64,000 bases of DNA from NCBI RefSeq assembly GCF_004011825.1, contig NZ_RKLO01000005.1, positions 186,001 to 250,000 on the forward strand. The letters run 5' to 3'. Positions 18,530 to 29,721 of this stretch are shown one piece after another. This stretch comes from Rhodococcus xishaensis (GTDB lineage: Bacteria; Actinomycetota; Actinomycetes; Mycobacteriales; Mycobacteriaceae). The notes below the pieces were generated by a model, which ran no database searches, was not told the DNA's origin, and was given only the letters and a program-made list of their open reading frames with translations. A program made the translations under genes and the position numbers. Within the stretch, counting starts at the first letter, position 1; each line of letters begins with the position of its first letter.

Positions 18530-19798
18530 ATGCCCTCCTTCTCGAAGCGTGCTCTCACCGCGCCGGCCGCCCTAGCGGCGCTCGGCCTGGTCCTCACCGC
18601 CTGCGGCAGCAAGGTGTCGGACACGTCAGCGTCCGCCGGCACCCCCGCAAGCTCCTGTGTCGACACATCCGGCGACACCATCAAGGTCGGCTCCCTCAAC
18701 TCGCTCTCCGGCACGATGGCGATCAGCGAGGTCACCGTCCGCGACTCGATCGCACTCGCGGTCGAGGAGATCAACAACGCGGGCGGCGTTCTCGGCAAGC
18801 AGATCGAGATCGTCGCCGAGGATGGCGCATCCGAGCCGACGGTGTTCGCGGAGAAGGCCGAAAAGCTCATCAGTAGCGACTGTGTCGCAGCGGTCTTCGG
18901 TGGCTGGACGTCATCGAGCCGCAAGGCGATGCTCCCGGTGTTCGAGGACTCGGGCGCCCTGCTCTACTACCCGGTGCAGTACGAGGGTCTCGAGGATTCG
19001 CCCAACATCTTCTACACGGGCGCGACGACGAACCAGCAGATCGTGCCGGCCCTGGATTACCTGAAGGAGAAGGGCGTCAAGTCGCTGTATCTGGTGGGCA
19101 GCGACTACGTCTTCCCGCAGACCGCGAACCGCATCATCAAGGCGTACGCGGAGGCCAACGGAATCGAGATCAAGGGAGAGGACTACACCCCCCTCGGCTC
19201 CACGGACTTCTCTACGATCGTCAACAAGGTCCGCACCGCCGACGCCGACGCGGTGTTCAATACGCTCAACGGCGACTCCAACGTCGCGTTCTTCCGCGAG
19301 TACTCGAATGTCGGACTGACAGCCGCCGACATGCCGGTGATCTCGGTGTCGATCGCCGAAGAAGAAGTGGGCGGAATCGGCGCCCAGAACATCGCCGGCC
19401 AGCTCACTGCGTGGAACTACTACCAGAGCGTCGACAGCCCCGAGAACAAGACGTTCGTCGACGCCTACAAGGCCAAGTACGGCGCGGACAAGCCGACGTC
19501 GGACCCGATGGAAGCGGCCTACACGTCGGTGTACTTGTGGAAGAACACTGTGGAGAAGGCTGATTCCTTCGCGGTGGCCGATATCCAGGCTGCGGCAGAC
19601 GGCGTCAGCTTCCAGGCGCCGGAGGGTCTGGTCACCATCGACGGCGCCAACCACCACATCGCCAAGACCGCACGAATCGGCGAGATCCGCGAAGACGGCC
19701 TGATCTACACGGTGTGGGAGTCCGACGGCCCGATTCAGCCGGACCCCTACCTCGAGAGCTACGACTGGGCGGCCGGCCTTTCGGGCTCCGGTAGCTAG
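18530..19798 (+). CDS. urtA: Urea ABC transporter substrate-binding lipoprotein
   Basis: 422 residues. A signal peptide ends in the lipobox LVLTACGS (Cys24 or so), so the protein is anchored outside the membrane. The mature part is a type I periplasmic-binding fold of the amide/urea group: [49 protein letters not shown] and [16 protein letters not shown] are typical of UrtA. GGAAAGG precedes the ATG. It is the first gene of a tightly packed operon ending in urea carboxylase. Confidence 0.95.
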   Translation: MPSFSKRALTAPAALAALGLVLTACGSKVSDTSASAGTPASSCVDTSGDTIKVGSLNSLSGTMAISEVTVRDSIALAVEEINNAGGVLGKQIEIVAEDGASEPTVFAEKAEKLISSDCVAAVFGGWTSSSRKAMLPVFEDSGALLYYPVQYEGLEDSPNIFYTGATTNQQIVPALDYLKEKGVKSLYLVGSDYVFPQTANRIIKAYAEANGIEIKGEDYTPLGSTDFSTIVNKVRTADADAVFNTLNGDSNVAFFREYSNVGLTAADMPVISVSIAEEEVGGIGAQNIAGQLTAWNYYQSVDSPENKTFVDAYKAKYGADKPTSDPMEAAYTSVYLWKNTVEKADSFAVADIQAAADGVSFQAPEGLVTIDGANHHIAKTARIGEIREDGLIYTVWESDGPIQPDPYLESYDWAAGLSGSGS

Positions 19799-19837
19799 AG
19801 CTCGCTCCCAAACGACGACGAAGAAGGGCGGGCACCG

Positions 19838-20722
19838 ATGGATGTCGTTATCGGGCAGCTGTTCACCGGCCTGAGTATCGGGTCGATCCTGTTGTTGGCG
19901 GCGCTTGGTCTGTCGCTGACGTTCGGGCAGATGGGCGTGATCAACATGGCTCATGGCGAGTTCATCATGGTCGGCTCGTACACCGCCTATGTGGTGCAGC
20001 AGGTGGTGTCGAGCGCCGGTGCTTCACTGGTGATCTCGCTACTGGTCGGCTTCGTGGTAGGTGGCCTGATGGGCGCCTTGCTCGAGGTCACGCTGATCCG
20101 CCGGATGTACCACCGGCCGCTCGACACCCTGCTGGTGACGTTCGGTGTCGGACTGGTGCTACAGCAGCTGGCCCGCGACATCTTCGGTGCCCCCGCCGTC
20201 AACGTCGACACTCCATCCTGGTTGACCGGCGGCGTCGAGATCCTCGGCGCCGTCGTACCGAAGACTCGTGTCTTCATCCTGGTTCTCGCGATCGTCGCCG
20301 TTGCGACACTGTCCTTCGCGCTCGCGAGGACGTCGATGGGTCGCCGCATCCGAGCCGTGGTGCAGAACCGCGACCTGGCGGAGACCAGCGGAATCTCCTC
20401 CCGCCGAACCGATGTGACGACATTCTTCATCGGTTCCGGCCTGGCCGGCGTGGCGGGCGTGGCGCTGACGCTCATCGGGTCCACGAGCCCGACGATCGGA
20501 CAGTCCTATCTGATCGACGCGTTCCTGGTAGTCGTCATCGGTGGCCTGGGTCGGCTCTCCGGTGCCGTGGTCGCGGCCTTCTCGCTCGGCATCCTCAATT
20601 CGTTCATCGAGTACTCGACCACCGCGTCGATCGCGAAGGTGATCGTGTTCGTGCTCATCGTCATCTTCCTGCAGGTGCGCCCGCAGGGGCTGTTCGTGGC
20701 CAAGACTAGGAGCCTCGTATGA
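19838..20722 (+). CDS. urtB: Urea ABC transporter permease UrtB
   Basis: 294 residues, LivH-type polytopic permease with about eight hydrophobic segments. The N-terminal FTGLSIGSILLLAALGLSLT and the motif MGVINMAHGEFIMVGSYTAY are characteristic of branched-chain amino acid/urea permeases. AAGAAGGG lies upstream of ATG 19838, 39 bases after urtA. Its stop overlaps the urtC start by 4 nt. Confidence 0.94.
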   Translation: MDVVIGQLFTGLSIGSILLLAALGLSLTFGQMGVINMAHGEFIMVGSYTAYVVQQVVSSAGASLVISLLVGFVVGGLMGALLEVTLIRRMYHRPLDTLLVTFGVGLVLQQLARDIFGAPAVNVDTPSWLTGGVEILGAVVPKTRVFILVLAIVAVATLSFALARTSMGRRIRAVVQNRDLAETSGISSRRTDVTTFFIGSGLAGVAGVALTLIGSTSPTIGQSYLIDAFLVVVIGGLGRLSGAVVAAFSLGILNSFIEYSTTASIAKVIVFVLIVIFLQVRPQGLFVAKTRSLV

Positions 20723-21806
20723 CCATAATCAGTCGTTACCGAGCGTGGCTGGGCTTCGCCGTCGCCGCGGTCGTGCTGTTCGGGGTCGCTCCGGCGGTGC
20801 TGTCGGACTTCCGACTCAACCTGCTGGCCAAGTTCTTGTGCTTCGCGATCGTCGCGGTCGGCATCGGACTCGCCTGGGGCCGTGGCGGAATGCTCACCCT
20901 GGGCCAGGGCGTATTCTTCGGACTCGGCGCCTATCTCATGGCGATGCACCTCAAGGTGGCCGATGCTCAGTTGCGCGGGGACACCGTGCCGGACTTCATG
21001 CAGATCGCCGGCGTCCGGGAGCTACCGGGCTACTGGACTCCATTCGCGGACCCGGTGACGACCATCGTCGCGATTCTGGTCGTACCCCCGCTCGTCGCGT
21101 TCGTGCTGGGCCTCGGCGTGTTCAAGCGGCGGGTCAAGGGCGCATACTTTGCGATCCTGTCGCAGGCGCTGGCCGCGGCGTTCGCGATCCTGCTCATCGG
21201 GCAGCAGTCGATCGGTGGATCCAACGGGCTCAACCGGTTCCGCACGTTCTTCGGGTTCGACCTGTCCGATCCGGCGAACAAGCAGATGCTGTTCTTCATA
21301 GCGGCAGGGGTGCTGCTCCTGGTGGTTGCGGCCACCCGGCAGTTGATGAACTCCCGGTACGGTGAACTGCTCGTCGCAGTACGGGACCAGGAGGAGCGGG
21401 TTCGGTTCCTCGGCTACGACCCCGCCAACGTGAAGGTCGTCGCCTACGCGGTCGCCGCGTTCTTCGCCGGCATCGCAGGCGCGCTGTTCGTGCCGATCGT
21501 AGGGATCATCTCCCCTGCCGACGTCGGCATCGTCCCCTCGATCGCATTCCTCGTCGGCGTCGCGATCGGCGGTCGCACGACGCTGCTCGGCCCCGTGCTC
21601 GGCGCGATCGGCGTCGCGTGGGCGCAGACGACGCTCTCGGAGAACTTCCCGTCGGCGTGGACGTACGCACAGGGTCTGCTGTTCATCGTCGTCATCGGCT
21701 TCTTCCCGTTGGGAATCGCCGGTCTCGGCAAACTGCTGCGTCCCCGTGCCGTCGCCACCCCGCCTGATCCCGAACCGGAACCAATCCGCGAAAAGGAGTT
21801 GGCGCG

Positions 21807-21810
<4 letters not shown>
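20719..21810 (+). CDS. urtC: Urea ABC transporter permease UrtC
   Basis: 363 residues, LivM-type permease. Hydrophobic helices and the family segments GMLTLGQGVFFGLGAYLMAM, VKGAYFAILSQALAAAFAIL and TTLLGPVLGAIGVAWAQ are visible; the C-terminus is charged and cytosolic. ATG overlaps urtB by 4 nt and its stop overlaps urtD by 4 nt, so translation is coupled along the operon. Confidence 0.94.
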
Positions 21811-22610
<800 letters not shown>

Positions 22611-22612
22611 AC

Positions 22613-23305
22613 ATGCTGGAACTCGTCGACATCCACACCGGGTACGGGCGCACCGAGGTCGTCCACGGCGCCTCGGTTACCGTCCCCGCCGACGGTGTCG
22701 CTGCGGTCATGGGACACAACGGCGCCGGCAAGACCACACTGCTGCGCGCCGCTGTCGGCCTCGCCAAGACCACGACGGGGAAGGTCCTCCTCGACGGCGA
22801 GGACATCACCCGGCTGCGTCCCAGTGCCCGCGTATCTCGTGGTCTCGCGTACGTCCCACAGGGGCAACAGTCGTTCGGCCAGCTCACGTGCCTCGAGAAC
22901 ATGCAGGTTGTCGCCGACGGCCGCAAACGCGGCAAGGCACTGATCGACGAGCAGCTCGCGCTCTTCCCGGCGCTCGAGTCTTTGCTCGACCGTCGCGCCG
23001 GTCTGCTGTCCGGCGGCCAGCGCCAGCAGCTCGCTATCGCACGGGCTCTGATCACAGAGCCGCGTGTGCTCGTCCTCGACGAACCGACCGAAGGTATCCA
23101 ACCGTCGGTCGTCGCCGAGATCGAGGCCGCGATCGTCGGCCTGACCCGCCGCGGCAATCTCGGTGTCCTGCTGGTCGAGCAGCACATCGGATTTGCGCTC
23201 GACTCCGCCGAGCGCTACTACGTCCTCGAGTCCGGCCGGATTACCTCCTCCGGCTCGGGCGGCGCCGGCGCCGAGTCCGTCGTGCGTGCCGCCCTGGCCA
23301 TCTGA
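22613..23305 (+). CDS. urtE: Urea ABC transporter ATP-binding protein UrtE
   Basis: 230 residues, LivF-type ATPase. Walker A GHNGAGKTTLLRAA, signature LLSGGQRQQLAIARAL, Walker B RVLVLDEPTEGIQPSVV and the switch His in LLVEQHIGFAL are present. GIQPS is typical of UrtE/LivF. ATG 22613 begins two bases after the urtD stop, with GAGGAG inside the urtD end as ribosome-binding site. It is followed 38 bases later by urea carboxylase. Confidence 0.94.
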   Translation: MLELVDIHTGYGRTEVVHGASVTVPADGVAAVMGHNGAGKTTLLRAAVGLAKTTTGKVLLDGEDITRLRPSARVSRGLAYVPQGQQSFGQLTCLENMQVVADGRKRGKALIDEQLALFPALESLLDRRAGLLSGGQRQQLAIARALITEPRVLVLDEPTEGIQPSVVAEIEAAIVGLTRRGNLGVLLVEQHIGFALDSAERYYVLESGRITSSGSGGAGAESVVRAALAI

Positions 23306-23343
23306 CCGGACGTCCAGCACTGCCCCCACCGAAGGAGCCCCTC

Positions 23344-26300
23344 GTGTCCCCTGCACTCGACACTGGTTTCGATACCCTCCTCGTCGCCAACCGCGGCGAG
23401 ATCGCCTGCCGCATTATGCGATCGGCCCGCGCACTCGGACTGAAGACGGTGGCGGTGTACTCCGACGCCGATGCGTCGGCCATGCATGTCGAGATGGCCG
23501 ACACAGCGGTCCGCCTCGGCCCCGCCCCGGCCGCGGAGTCGTATCTGCGCAGCGACCTGGTGATCGAGGCCGCACTCTCCACCGGCGCGGCGGCAATACA
23601 CCCCGGGTACGGATTCCTTTCCGAAAACACAGAATTCGCCACGGATGCCGAACGGGCGGGTATCGCGTTCGTCGGTCCGACGGCGGAGCAGTTGCGGGTG
23701 TTCGGTAACAAGCACACCGCTCGCGAGGCCGCACGCGCCGTGGGGGTCCCGCTGGTACCGGGCAGTGGACTGCTCGAGTCGGTCGAGGAGGCGGTGGCGG
23801 AGGCCGAACGCATCGGCTACCCGGTCATGCTCAAGGCAGTAGGTGGCGGCGGCGGTATCGGGATGCAGGCGTGCTTCACGCCCGAAGACCTGCGGGCCGC
23901 GTACGAGACCGTGCAGCGGCTGGCCGCGGCGAACTTCTCCTCATCGGGGGTATTTCTCGAACGGTTCGTCGCCCGTGCCCGTCACATCGAGGTGCAGGTG
24001 TTCGGCGACGGTACCGGACGCGTCATCAGCCTGGGAACTCGCGACTGCTCTCTGCAACGCCGCAACCAGAAGGTGGTCGAGGAGGCACCCGCCTACGGTC
24101 TACCCGACGCCGTCGTCGATCAAATCCTTGGTTCTTCAAGAGATCTCGCATCGTCGGTGCACTACAGGTCAGCGGGCACTGTCGAATTCGTGTACGACGT
24201 CGATCGCGGTGAAGCGTCGTTCCTCGAGATGAACACCCGACTTCAGGTGGAACATCCGGTCACGGAGGAGGTCACCGGCGTCGACCTGGTGGAGTGGATG
24301 CTGCGCCTGGCCGCCGGCGACTCGTCGATGCTCGACGGGATGCCCGCCTCCGGCCCGGCGATGACCGGGCACGCCGTCGAAGCGCGTGTGTACGCGGAAG
24401 ATCCCGGCCATGACTACCGGCCCAGCGCCGGCACCCTTACCGCTGTCGAGTTCCCACCGAACGCACGTATCGAAACGTGGGTGGAGACCGGCACCGAGGT
24501 GAGCGCCGACTACGACCCCATGCTCGCGAAGATCGTCACCCGTGGCACCACCCGAGAGGACGCGCTGGCGAACCTGGGATCGGCGCTGGACGAGACCCGC
24601 CTCTACGGTGTGCAGACCAATCTTCCTCAGTTGCGGCACCTTTGTGCTCAACCTGTCGCCGAGTACACGACTTCGTCACTTGCCGACGTCCCGGCGACCG
24701 GACGACGGATCGACGTCCTGCGGGCGGGGACGATGACGACGGTGCAGGACCTTCCCGGCCGGATCGGCCTGTGGGAGGTCGGTATTCCACCGTCGGGACC
24801 GATGGACGACCTGTCGCTGCGCCTGGCCAATACCGCGGTCGGCAATTCCGCAGAGGCGCCCGGACTCGAGTGCACGCTGCAGGGTCCACGCCTCGCGTTC
24901 TCCGAACCCGCGATCGTCTGCGTGACGGGCGCCGATGTCCCCGTGACCGTCGACGGACGGGAGGTCCCGATGTGGGAACCGACCGAGGTGGGTGCCGGGT
25001 CGATCCTGGATATCGGGTCACCCGCCGACGCTGGTCTGCGCACGTATCTCGCGGTCCGCGGTGGTCTGGACGTGCCGCTGTTCCAAGGCAGCGCTTCGAC
25101 GTTCACGCTGGGCGGCTTCGGCGGTGTCACCGGCAAGGCAGTCGCGACCGGCGACGTCCTCGGAACGCTGCCGGATACCCATGCACTGACCGATCCGGCG
25201 ACCGTACCCGTCGAACTGCGCCCGGAGATCACGCACACGTGGCACCTCGCGGTAACGGAGGGTCCACAGCCGGCGCCGTCCTACTTTACCGACTCGGACA
25301 TGACCCAGTTCTACGAGACCACGTGGACCACGGCCAGTCACGCCAACCGCACCGGGATCCGGCTCGACGGACCAAAGCCGACGTGGTCGCGTCCCGACGG
25401 CGGCGAAGCCGGACTGCACCCGTCGAACCTCCACGACAACCCGTACAGCGTGGGCGCCCTGAACGTCTCGGGCGACACCCCGATCTTGCTCGGTCCGGAC
25501 GGACCGAGTCTGGGCGGGTTCGCCTGCCCGCTCACGGTGGTGAGCGGGCACCGCTGGAAGATGGGACAGATCCGTCCTGGCGACGCCGTCCGGTTCGTCC
25601 CCGTGCCCGACGAGGCCGCCGAGACGCTGCGTCGCAGCGATATCGACCGTGCCAAGGACGTTCCGGCGGTGCAGGTCTCGCGCGGTGACGGTGGTGTGCT
25701 CGGCCGCTCGGCGGCCGGTGACGACCGTCCATCGGTGGCATACCTGCGTGGCGGCGACGACAACATCCTCGTCGAGTACGGACCGATGGCACTCGACCTG
25801 GGTCTGCGGATGCGGGTGCACGCACTGTCGGAGGCCCTCACGGCACTACGCGTCCCCGGGCTGGTGGATCTCACGCCCGGCGTGCGCTCACTGCACCTGC
25901 ACTTCGACCCGGACATCCTGGCGCAACGGCAACTGCTCGGGCTCCTGCAGGAACTCGAGCAGGATCTGCCCGCAACGCACGACCTGGTCGTCCCCAGCCG
26001 AACCGTACGACTTCCGATGTCGTTCGACGACCCGTCCATCGGCGACGCCCTCGACCGCTACCGCAGCGGTGTCCGCGACAGCGCGCCGTGGCTGCCGTCG
26101 AACCTCGAGTTCATCCGTCGCATCAACGGACTCGACAGTATCGACGACGTCCGCGACACCGTTTTCGACGCCGAGTACCTTGTCCTGGGACTGGGCGATG
26201 TGTATCTGGGTGCGCCACTGGCGGTTCCGCTGGATCCGCGGCACCGGCTGGTCACGACGAAGTACAACCCGGCACGCACCTGGACCCCGGCGGACGCGGT

Positions 26301-26943
26301 GGGCATCGGCGGAAAGTACCTGTGCGTGTACGGCATGGAGTCACCCGGGGGCTACCAGCTGGTCGGGCGCACGGTACCGATCTGGTCCGGGTACCGGCAG
26401 CGACCGCCGTTCGAGCCTGGCAAACCGTGGCTGTTCCGATTCTTCGACCGGATCGTGTGGGAGCCGGTGACCCCCGATCAACTCGAAGAGGCGCGTGCCG
26501 AGTCCCGCGCCGGCCGGTTCCAGGCCGACATCAGCGAGGGAACGTTCGCACTCGAAGATCACTTGCGATTCCTGGCCGAGAACGCCGACTCGATCGCGGC
26601 CTTCGAGCAACGGCAGACCACCGCGTTCGAGGCCGAGAAGCAAGCGTGGCATGCGTCAGGCGAGTTCGATCGCACCGAGAACGAGACTGCCACCGAGCCT
26701 ACGGCGGCAGCGGTGGACGTCCCACCGGGCGCGACCGTCATCGAGGCACCCATGGTCGGGAACGTGTGGCGGGTGGAACTCGAACCCGGACAGCAGGTCT
26801 CGTCCGGCCAGCCCGCTGTGATCCTGGAGGCGATGAAGCTCGAGATGCCGGTGCCGTGTCCCGAGTCGGGAACGGTGTTACAGGTCCTCGCGGAACCGGG
26901 CGCGAAGGTCGCGCCCGGGACCCCGCTGGCCGTCATCGGCTGA
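23344..26943 (+). CDS. uca: Urea carboxylase
   Basis: 1199 residues, the full bacterial urea carboxylase length. The domains in order are biotin carboxylase (about 1-450; LLVANRGEIACRIMRSARAL, ATP loop KAVGGGGGIGMQ, EMNTRLQVEHPVTEEV), carboxyltransferase AHS2/KipA-like (about 460-760), AHS1/KipI-like (about 800-1040), and a biotinyl domain with the biotin Lys1165 in EAMKLEMPVP. It makes allophanate from urea, ATP and bicarbonate. GTG 23344 follows GAAGGAG; the longer upstream frame runs inside urtE and is rejected. No allophanate hydrolase follows, which is unusual. Some homologues are guanidine carboxylases; the urt operon favours urea. Confidence 0.93.
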   Translation: MSPALDTGFDTLLVANRGEIACRIMRSARALGLKTVAVYSDADASAMHVEMADTAVRLGPAPAAESYLRSDLVIEAALSTGAAAIHPGYGFLSENTEFATDAERAGIAFVGPTAEQLRVFGNKHTAREAARAVGVPLVPGSGLLESVEEAVAEAERIGYPVMLKAVGGGGGIGMQACFTPEDLRAAYETVQRLAAANFSSSGVFLERFVARARHIEVQVFGDGTGRVISLGTRDCSLQRRNQKVVEEAPAYGLPDAVVDQILGSSRDLASSVHYRSAGTVEFVYDVDRGEASFLEMNTRLQVEHPVTEEVTGVDLVEWMLRLAAGDSSMLDGMPASGPAMTGHAVEARVYAEDPGHDYRPSAGTLTAVEFPPNARIETWVETGTEVSADYDPMLAKIVTRGTTREDALANLGSALDETRLYGVQTNLPQLRHLCAQPVAEYTTSSLADVPATGRRIDVLRAGTMTTVQDLPGRIGLWEVGIPPSGPMDDLSLRLANTAVGNSAEAPGLECTLQGPRLAFSEPAIVCVTGADVPVTVDGREVPMWEPTEVGAGSILDIGSPADAGLRTYLAVRGGLDVPLFQGSASTFTLGGFGGVTGKAVATGDVLGTLPDTHALTDPATVPVELRPEITHTWHLAVTEGPQPAPSYFTDSDMTQFYETTWTTASHANRTGIRLDGPKPTWSRPDGGEAGLHPSNLHDNPYSVGALNVSGDTPILLGPDGPSLGGFACPLTVVSGHRWKMGQIRPGDAVRFVPVPDEAAETLRRSDIDRAKDVPAVQVSRGDGGVLGRSAAGDDRPSVAYLRGGDDNILVEYGPMALDLGLRMRVHALSEALTALRVPGLVDLTPGVRSLHLHFDPDILAQRQLLGLLQELEQDLPATHDLVVPSRTVRLPMSFDDPSIGDALDRYRSGVRDSAPWLPSNLEFIRRINGLDSIDDVRDTVFDAEYLVLGLGDVYLGAPLAVPLDPRHRLVTTKYNPARTWTPADAVGIGGKYLCVYGMESPGGYQLVGRTVPIWSGYRQRPPFEPGKPWLFRFFDRIVWEPVTPDQLEEARAESRAGRFQADISEGTFALEDHLRFLAENADSIAAFEQRQTTAFEAEKQAWHASGEFDRTENETATEPTAAAVDVPPGATVIEAPMVGNVWRVELEPGQQVSSGQPAVILEAMKLEMPVPCPESGTVLQVLAEPGAKVAPGTPLAVIG

Positions 26944-27120
26944 GCCGTCTTTACGGCAACCTTCCCTGGCACCGGCGCTGCGACCGCATACACGGATCCA
27001 ACTGGGCACGCGGATCTGACCGGGCGACGTGGTCCCGCTCCGTATGCTCGCGTAGAGGCCCTGCTCGAGTAGAGGCCGAACGAATCACTGCGACCGTGGC
27101 GGCCGACCAGGGGAGGACGA

Positions 27121-27693
27121 GTGACCACACACGACGAGAAGAAGACCGGCGACGGCACGGCGCCGCGCATCGCACCGGGGCGGTTCCGGGAACTCGGGCC
27201 GCTCAACTGGGTCAGCTGGCGGGTGCTGTCGCTGGGTTCGCGTACCCGGGACGCCAAGCTGTTCAGCACGCTCGGCCGCACCGGAGGGCTGTTCCGTGGC
27301 TGGCTGCACTACTCCGGCGTGCTGATGCTCCTTCCGGGCACCAAACTGAACCGGTTCGAGATCGAACTCGTCGTCTTGCGCGTCGCTCACCTGCGCGAAT
27401 GCCGGTACGAGATGGAGCATCACATACGTCTCGGCCGCCGCGCCGGGGTGACGCCGCGGATCCTCGACCGGGTGCTGGAAGGCCCCGGCCACCCCGGCTG
27501 GAGTCCCCGGTACCGTGCAATGCTGGCGGCAACCGATCAGTTGGTCCTCACCGACGACATCGACGAGCCGACGTGGTCGGCACTCGCCGAGCACCTCGAC
27601 GATCGGCGACTGGTCGAATTCTGCCTGCTGGTCACCCAGTACGACGGCCTGGCTACCACGATCGGGACACTGCGGATCCAGCCCGACTTCTGA
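27121..27693 (+). CDS. Carboxymuconolactone decarboxylase/AhpD-fold protein (Rv0464c-like)
   Basis: 190 residues, all helical, CMD family. The conserved helix RFEIELVVLRVAHLRECRYE carries a single Cys in place of the AhpD CxxC pair, and EMEHHIRLGRRAGVT follows, so peroxidase activity of the AhpD kind is unlikely. It matches Rv0464c, the neighbour of lpdC. GTG 27121 follows GGAGG closely. It converges with lpd across a strong terminator. The 177 bases upstream hold a GTAGAGGCC direct repeat of unknown meaning. Confidence 0.8.
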   Translation: MTTHDEKKTGDGTAPRIAPGRFRELGPLNWVSWRVLSLGSRTRDAKLFSTLGRTGGLFRGWLHYSGVLMLLPGTKLNRFEIELVVLRVAHLRECRYEMEHHIRLGRRAGVTPRILDRVLEGPGHPGWSPRYRAMLAATDQLVLTDDIDEPTWSALAEHLDDRRLVEFCLLVTQYDGLATTIGTLRIQPDF

Positions 27694-27760
27694 TCCCGGC
27701 AGCTGGTTGTCCCGGCGGACTGTGTGGACCCGCGTCTCAACGCTGCAGGGCCTACGGAAA

Positions 27761-27798
27761 GGTGAGAAGCCCGCATCATTCCGCGCGGGCTTCTCACC
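27761..27798. terminator. Bidirectional terminator between the CMD gene and lpd
   Basis: A perfect 14-bp stem (27761-27774 with 27785-27798) and 10-base loop lie between two convergent genes, 67 bases after the first and 43 bases after the lpd stop. Confidence 0.85.
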
Positions 27799-27841
27799 GA
27801 CCGAGGTCTTACGGTGGCGAAGTTCTTCCGGTGGCGAACCG

Positions 27842-29245
27842 TCAGAAGTTGATCATGTGGCCGGCGAGACCGTGGATGGCCTCCTGCAGCGCCTCGCTCA
27901 GCGTCGGGTGCGTGTGGACGTTGCGCGCGAGCTCGTTGACGGTGAGGTCCCACTTCTGGGCCAGCGTCAGCTCCGGCAGCAACTCCGAGACGTCGGGGCC
28001 GATGAGGTGACCCCCTAGTAGCTCGCCGTACTTGTTGTCGGCGATCAGCTTCACGAAGCCGTTCGGGTCGTTCAGACCGTGTGCCTTACCGTTCGCGGTG
28101 AACGGGAATGTCGCTACCTTGACGTCGTAACCCTCGGCCCTGGCTTCCGTCTCGGTGAGACCGAAGCTCGCGACCTGTGGCTGGCAGAACGTGGCGCGTG
28201 GCATCATCCGGTAGTCGCCGAGTTCCATCGTCTCGGCGCCGCCGATGGTCTCGGCGGCGACGACGCCCTGAGCCTCGGCAACGTGTGCGAGCTGCAGCTT
28301 GGCGGTGACGTCACCGATGGAGTAGATGCCGGCGACGTTGGTGCGCATGCGCGCGTCGATCGCGATGGCGCCACCCTCGGTGAGCTGGACGCCGGTGTTC
28401 TCGAGACCGTAGCCCTCGACGCGTGGCGCGAATCCAACGGACTGCAGAACCTTGTCGACGGTGACCGTCTCGACCGCGCCGGACTTGTTGTCCTTGATCG
28501 AAACGATGACGTCGGTGCCGTTGTCCACGATCGATTCGACTGCCGCACCAGTCTTGATCTTGACGCCGAGCTTCTTGTACTGCTTGGTGATCTCCTTGGA
28601 GACGTCCTCGTCCTCGTTCGGGAGGGCGCGATCGAGGAACTCGACGATGGTCACGTCGACGCCGTAGTTGGCGAAGACGTAGCCGAACTCCATTCCTATA
28701 GCACCCGCGCCGACGATCACCATCGATGTCGGCAGGTCGCGGGTGAGGATCTGCTCTTCATAGGTGACGACGTTCCGACTGAGCGAGGTCCCCGGCAACA
28801 GCTTCGTCACCGAACCCGTCGCGATGATGACGTTGTCGAAGGTCACCGTGTCGGTCCCACCGGAGGTGAGCGCCACCGAGATCGACTTGGCATCGACGAA
28901 TGTGCCCCTGCCGTCGTACTCGGTGATCTTGTTCTTCTTCATCAGGAAGTGCACGCCTTTGACGCGGCCGTCCGCAACCTTTCGACTACGGTCGAACGCT
29001 GCACCGAAGTCGAACGACACGTCCCCCGACATGCCGAACGCCTTGGCCTCCTTGTGGAAGATATGCGCGAGTTCGGCATTGCGGAGAAGCGCCTTCGAGG
29101 GGATGCAGCCCACGTTCAGGCAGACACCGCCCCAGTACTTCTCTTCGATGATGGCGGTCTTGAGTCCCAACTGTGCCGCGCGGATCGCAGCGACGTACCC
29201 ACCGGGACCGGCTCCGAGGACAACGACGTCATAGTGTGAGGTCAC
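27842..29245 (-). CDS. lpd: Dihydrolipoamide dehydrogenase
   Basis: 467 residues. FAD motif [18 protein letters not shown], redox disulfide Cys42/Cys47 in [19 protein letters not shown] motif [17 protein letters not shown], second FAD motif GIYSIGDVT and the catalytic His-Glu pair in HTHPTLSE are all present. It reoxidises lipoamide in pyruvate and 2-oxoglutarate dehydrogenase complexes and, in mycobacteria, serves the peroxiredoxin system. GTG 29245 has TAGGCT eight bases upstream, pointing to a leaderless or very short leader. Confidence 0.96.
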   Translation of the reverse strand: MTSHYDVVVLGAGPGGYVAAIRAAQLGLKTAIIEEKYWGGVCLNVGCIPSKALLRNAELAHIFHKEAKAFGMSGDVSFDFGAAFDRSRKVADGRVKGVHFLMKKNKITEYDGRGTFVDAKSISVALTSGGTDTVTFDNVIIATGSVTKLLPGTSLSRNVVTYEEQILTRDLPTSMVIVGAGAIGMEFGYVFANYGVDVTIVEFLDRALPNEDEDVSKEITKQYKKLGVKIKTGAAVESIVDNGTDVIVSIKDNKSGAVETVTVDKVLQSVGFAPRVEGYGLENTGVQLTEGGAIAIDARMRTNVAGIYSIGDVTAKLQLAHVAEAQGVVAAETIGGAETMELGDYRMMPRATFCQPQVASFGLTETEARAEGYDVKVATFPFTANGKAHGLNDPNGFVKLIADNKYGELLGGHLIGPDVSELLPELTLAQKWDLTVNELARNVHTHPTLSEALQEAIHGLAGHMINF

Positions 29246-29351
29246 GAGGCCCTAGCCTAGTCGGGTCACATTTCAGTGTCCCAGGATGGTCGCTACTCGA
29301 AAGTAGGGTCGATGCGACACGGCGACACAGCAAGTCGGACAACCAGAAACG

Positions 29352-29391
29352 ACCTACGACCCCAGTCGCCGCGGCGGCTGGGGTCGTAGGT
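29352..29391 (-). terminator. Terminator of the tiny-peptide operon
   Basis: A perfect 14-bp stem (29352-29365 with 29378-29391) and a 12-base loop lie nine bases after the stop codon of the 52-residue peptide gene. It marks the end of a real transcription unit made of the three tiny genes. Confidence 0.8.
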
Positions 29392-29399
29392 GCGAATGC

Positions 29400-29558
29400 T
29401 CAGCTGAACGAGATAGTGCTCCCGAGGTCTCCGATGGTGCTACCGCCGAAGACGCTGCCTGCGCCGAGGCCAAGGCCGAAGAGGATCTCCAGGAAACCCC
29501 CCGCGGACCCTGCTGCCGCCCCGGACAGTGAGCCGAGGTCGATTTCGTCCAGGTTCAT
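29400..29558 (-). CDS. Tiny acidic Gly/Ser-rich peptide A (52 aa), candidate cell-wall pore peptide
   Basis: 52 residues starting MNLDEIDLGSLSG, with a hydrophobic glycine-rich centre (FLEILFGLGLGAG, residues 22-34) and a Ser/Gly/Thr end closing in STISFS. There is no Lys, Arg, His, Cys, Pro, Trp, Tyr or Gln, and net charge is -5; no signal peptide. AAAGG lies nine bases before the ATG, and a perfect terminator follows the stop. It is the last gene of a three-gene unit whose other members share the MN-D-(D/E)-I start. These traits resemble PorA/PorH-type mycoloylated pore peptides of Corynebacteriales, but homology cannot be shown by eye. Confidence 0.6.
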   Translation of the reverse strand: MNLDEIDLGSLSGAAAGSAGGFLEILFGLGLGAGSVFGGSTIGDLGSTISFS

Positions 29559-29592
29559 GGCAATCGCCTTTCTACCGCTTGTGTCCAGGCGC

Positions 29593-29676
29593 TCAGCTGA
29601 GATCCGAGACGGAACCGAGGTTCACGACGTTGCCGATCACGGCGACGATGGCGGCGAGGATGTCATCAACGTTCAT
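29593..29676 (-). CDS. Tiny acidic peptide B (27 aa), paralogue of peptide C
   Basis: 27 residues: MNVDDI at the N-terminus, a hydrophobic helix containing VIGNVVN (residues 13-19) and a polar end GSVSDLS. Net charge is -3 with no basic residue. AAGGA lies seven bases before the ATG. It is 18 of 27 identical to peptide C, and nearly every other difference is conservative, so selection is acting on the protein. It lies 34 bases upstream of peptide A and 45 bases downstream of peptide C in one unit. Candidate subunit of an outer-membrane pore or a small membrane-active peptide. Confidence 0.6.
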   Translation of the reverse strand: MNVDDILAAIVAVIGNVVNLGSVSDLS

Positions 29677-29721
29677 TTCTTTTCCTTACTTTTGTGGTGG
29701 TTGTGTGACAGATGTGACGAG

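Noticed and set aside
27121-27693. Missing allophanate hydrolase downstream of urea carboxylase
   Set aside because: The protein is an AhpD/CMD-fold homologue of Rv0464c with no amidase signature Ser-Ser-Lys motif.
26088-28010. Long plus-strand frame of about 640 codons across urea carboxylase, the CMD gene and lpd
   Set aside because: It is Arg/Pro-rich out-of-frame sequence, crosses a perfect terminator and overlaps three well-supported genes in other frames.
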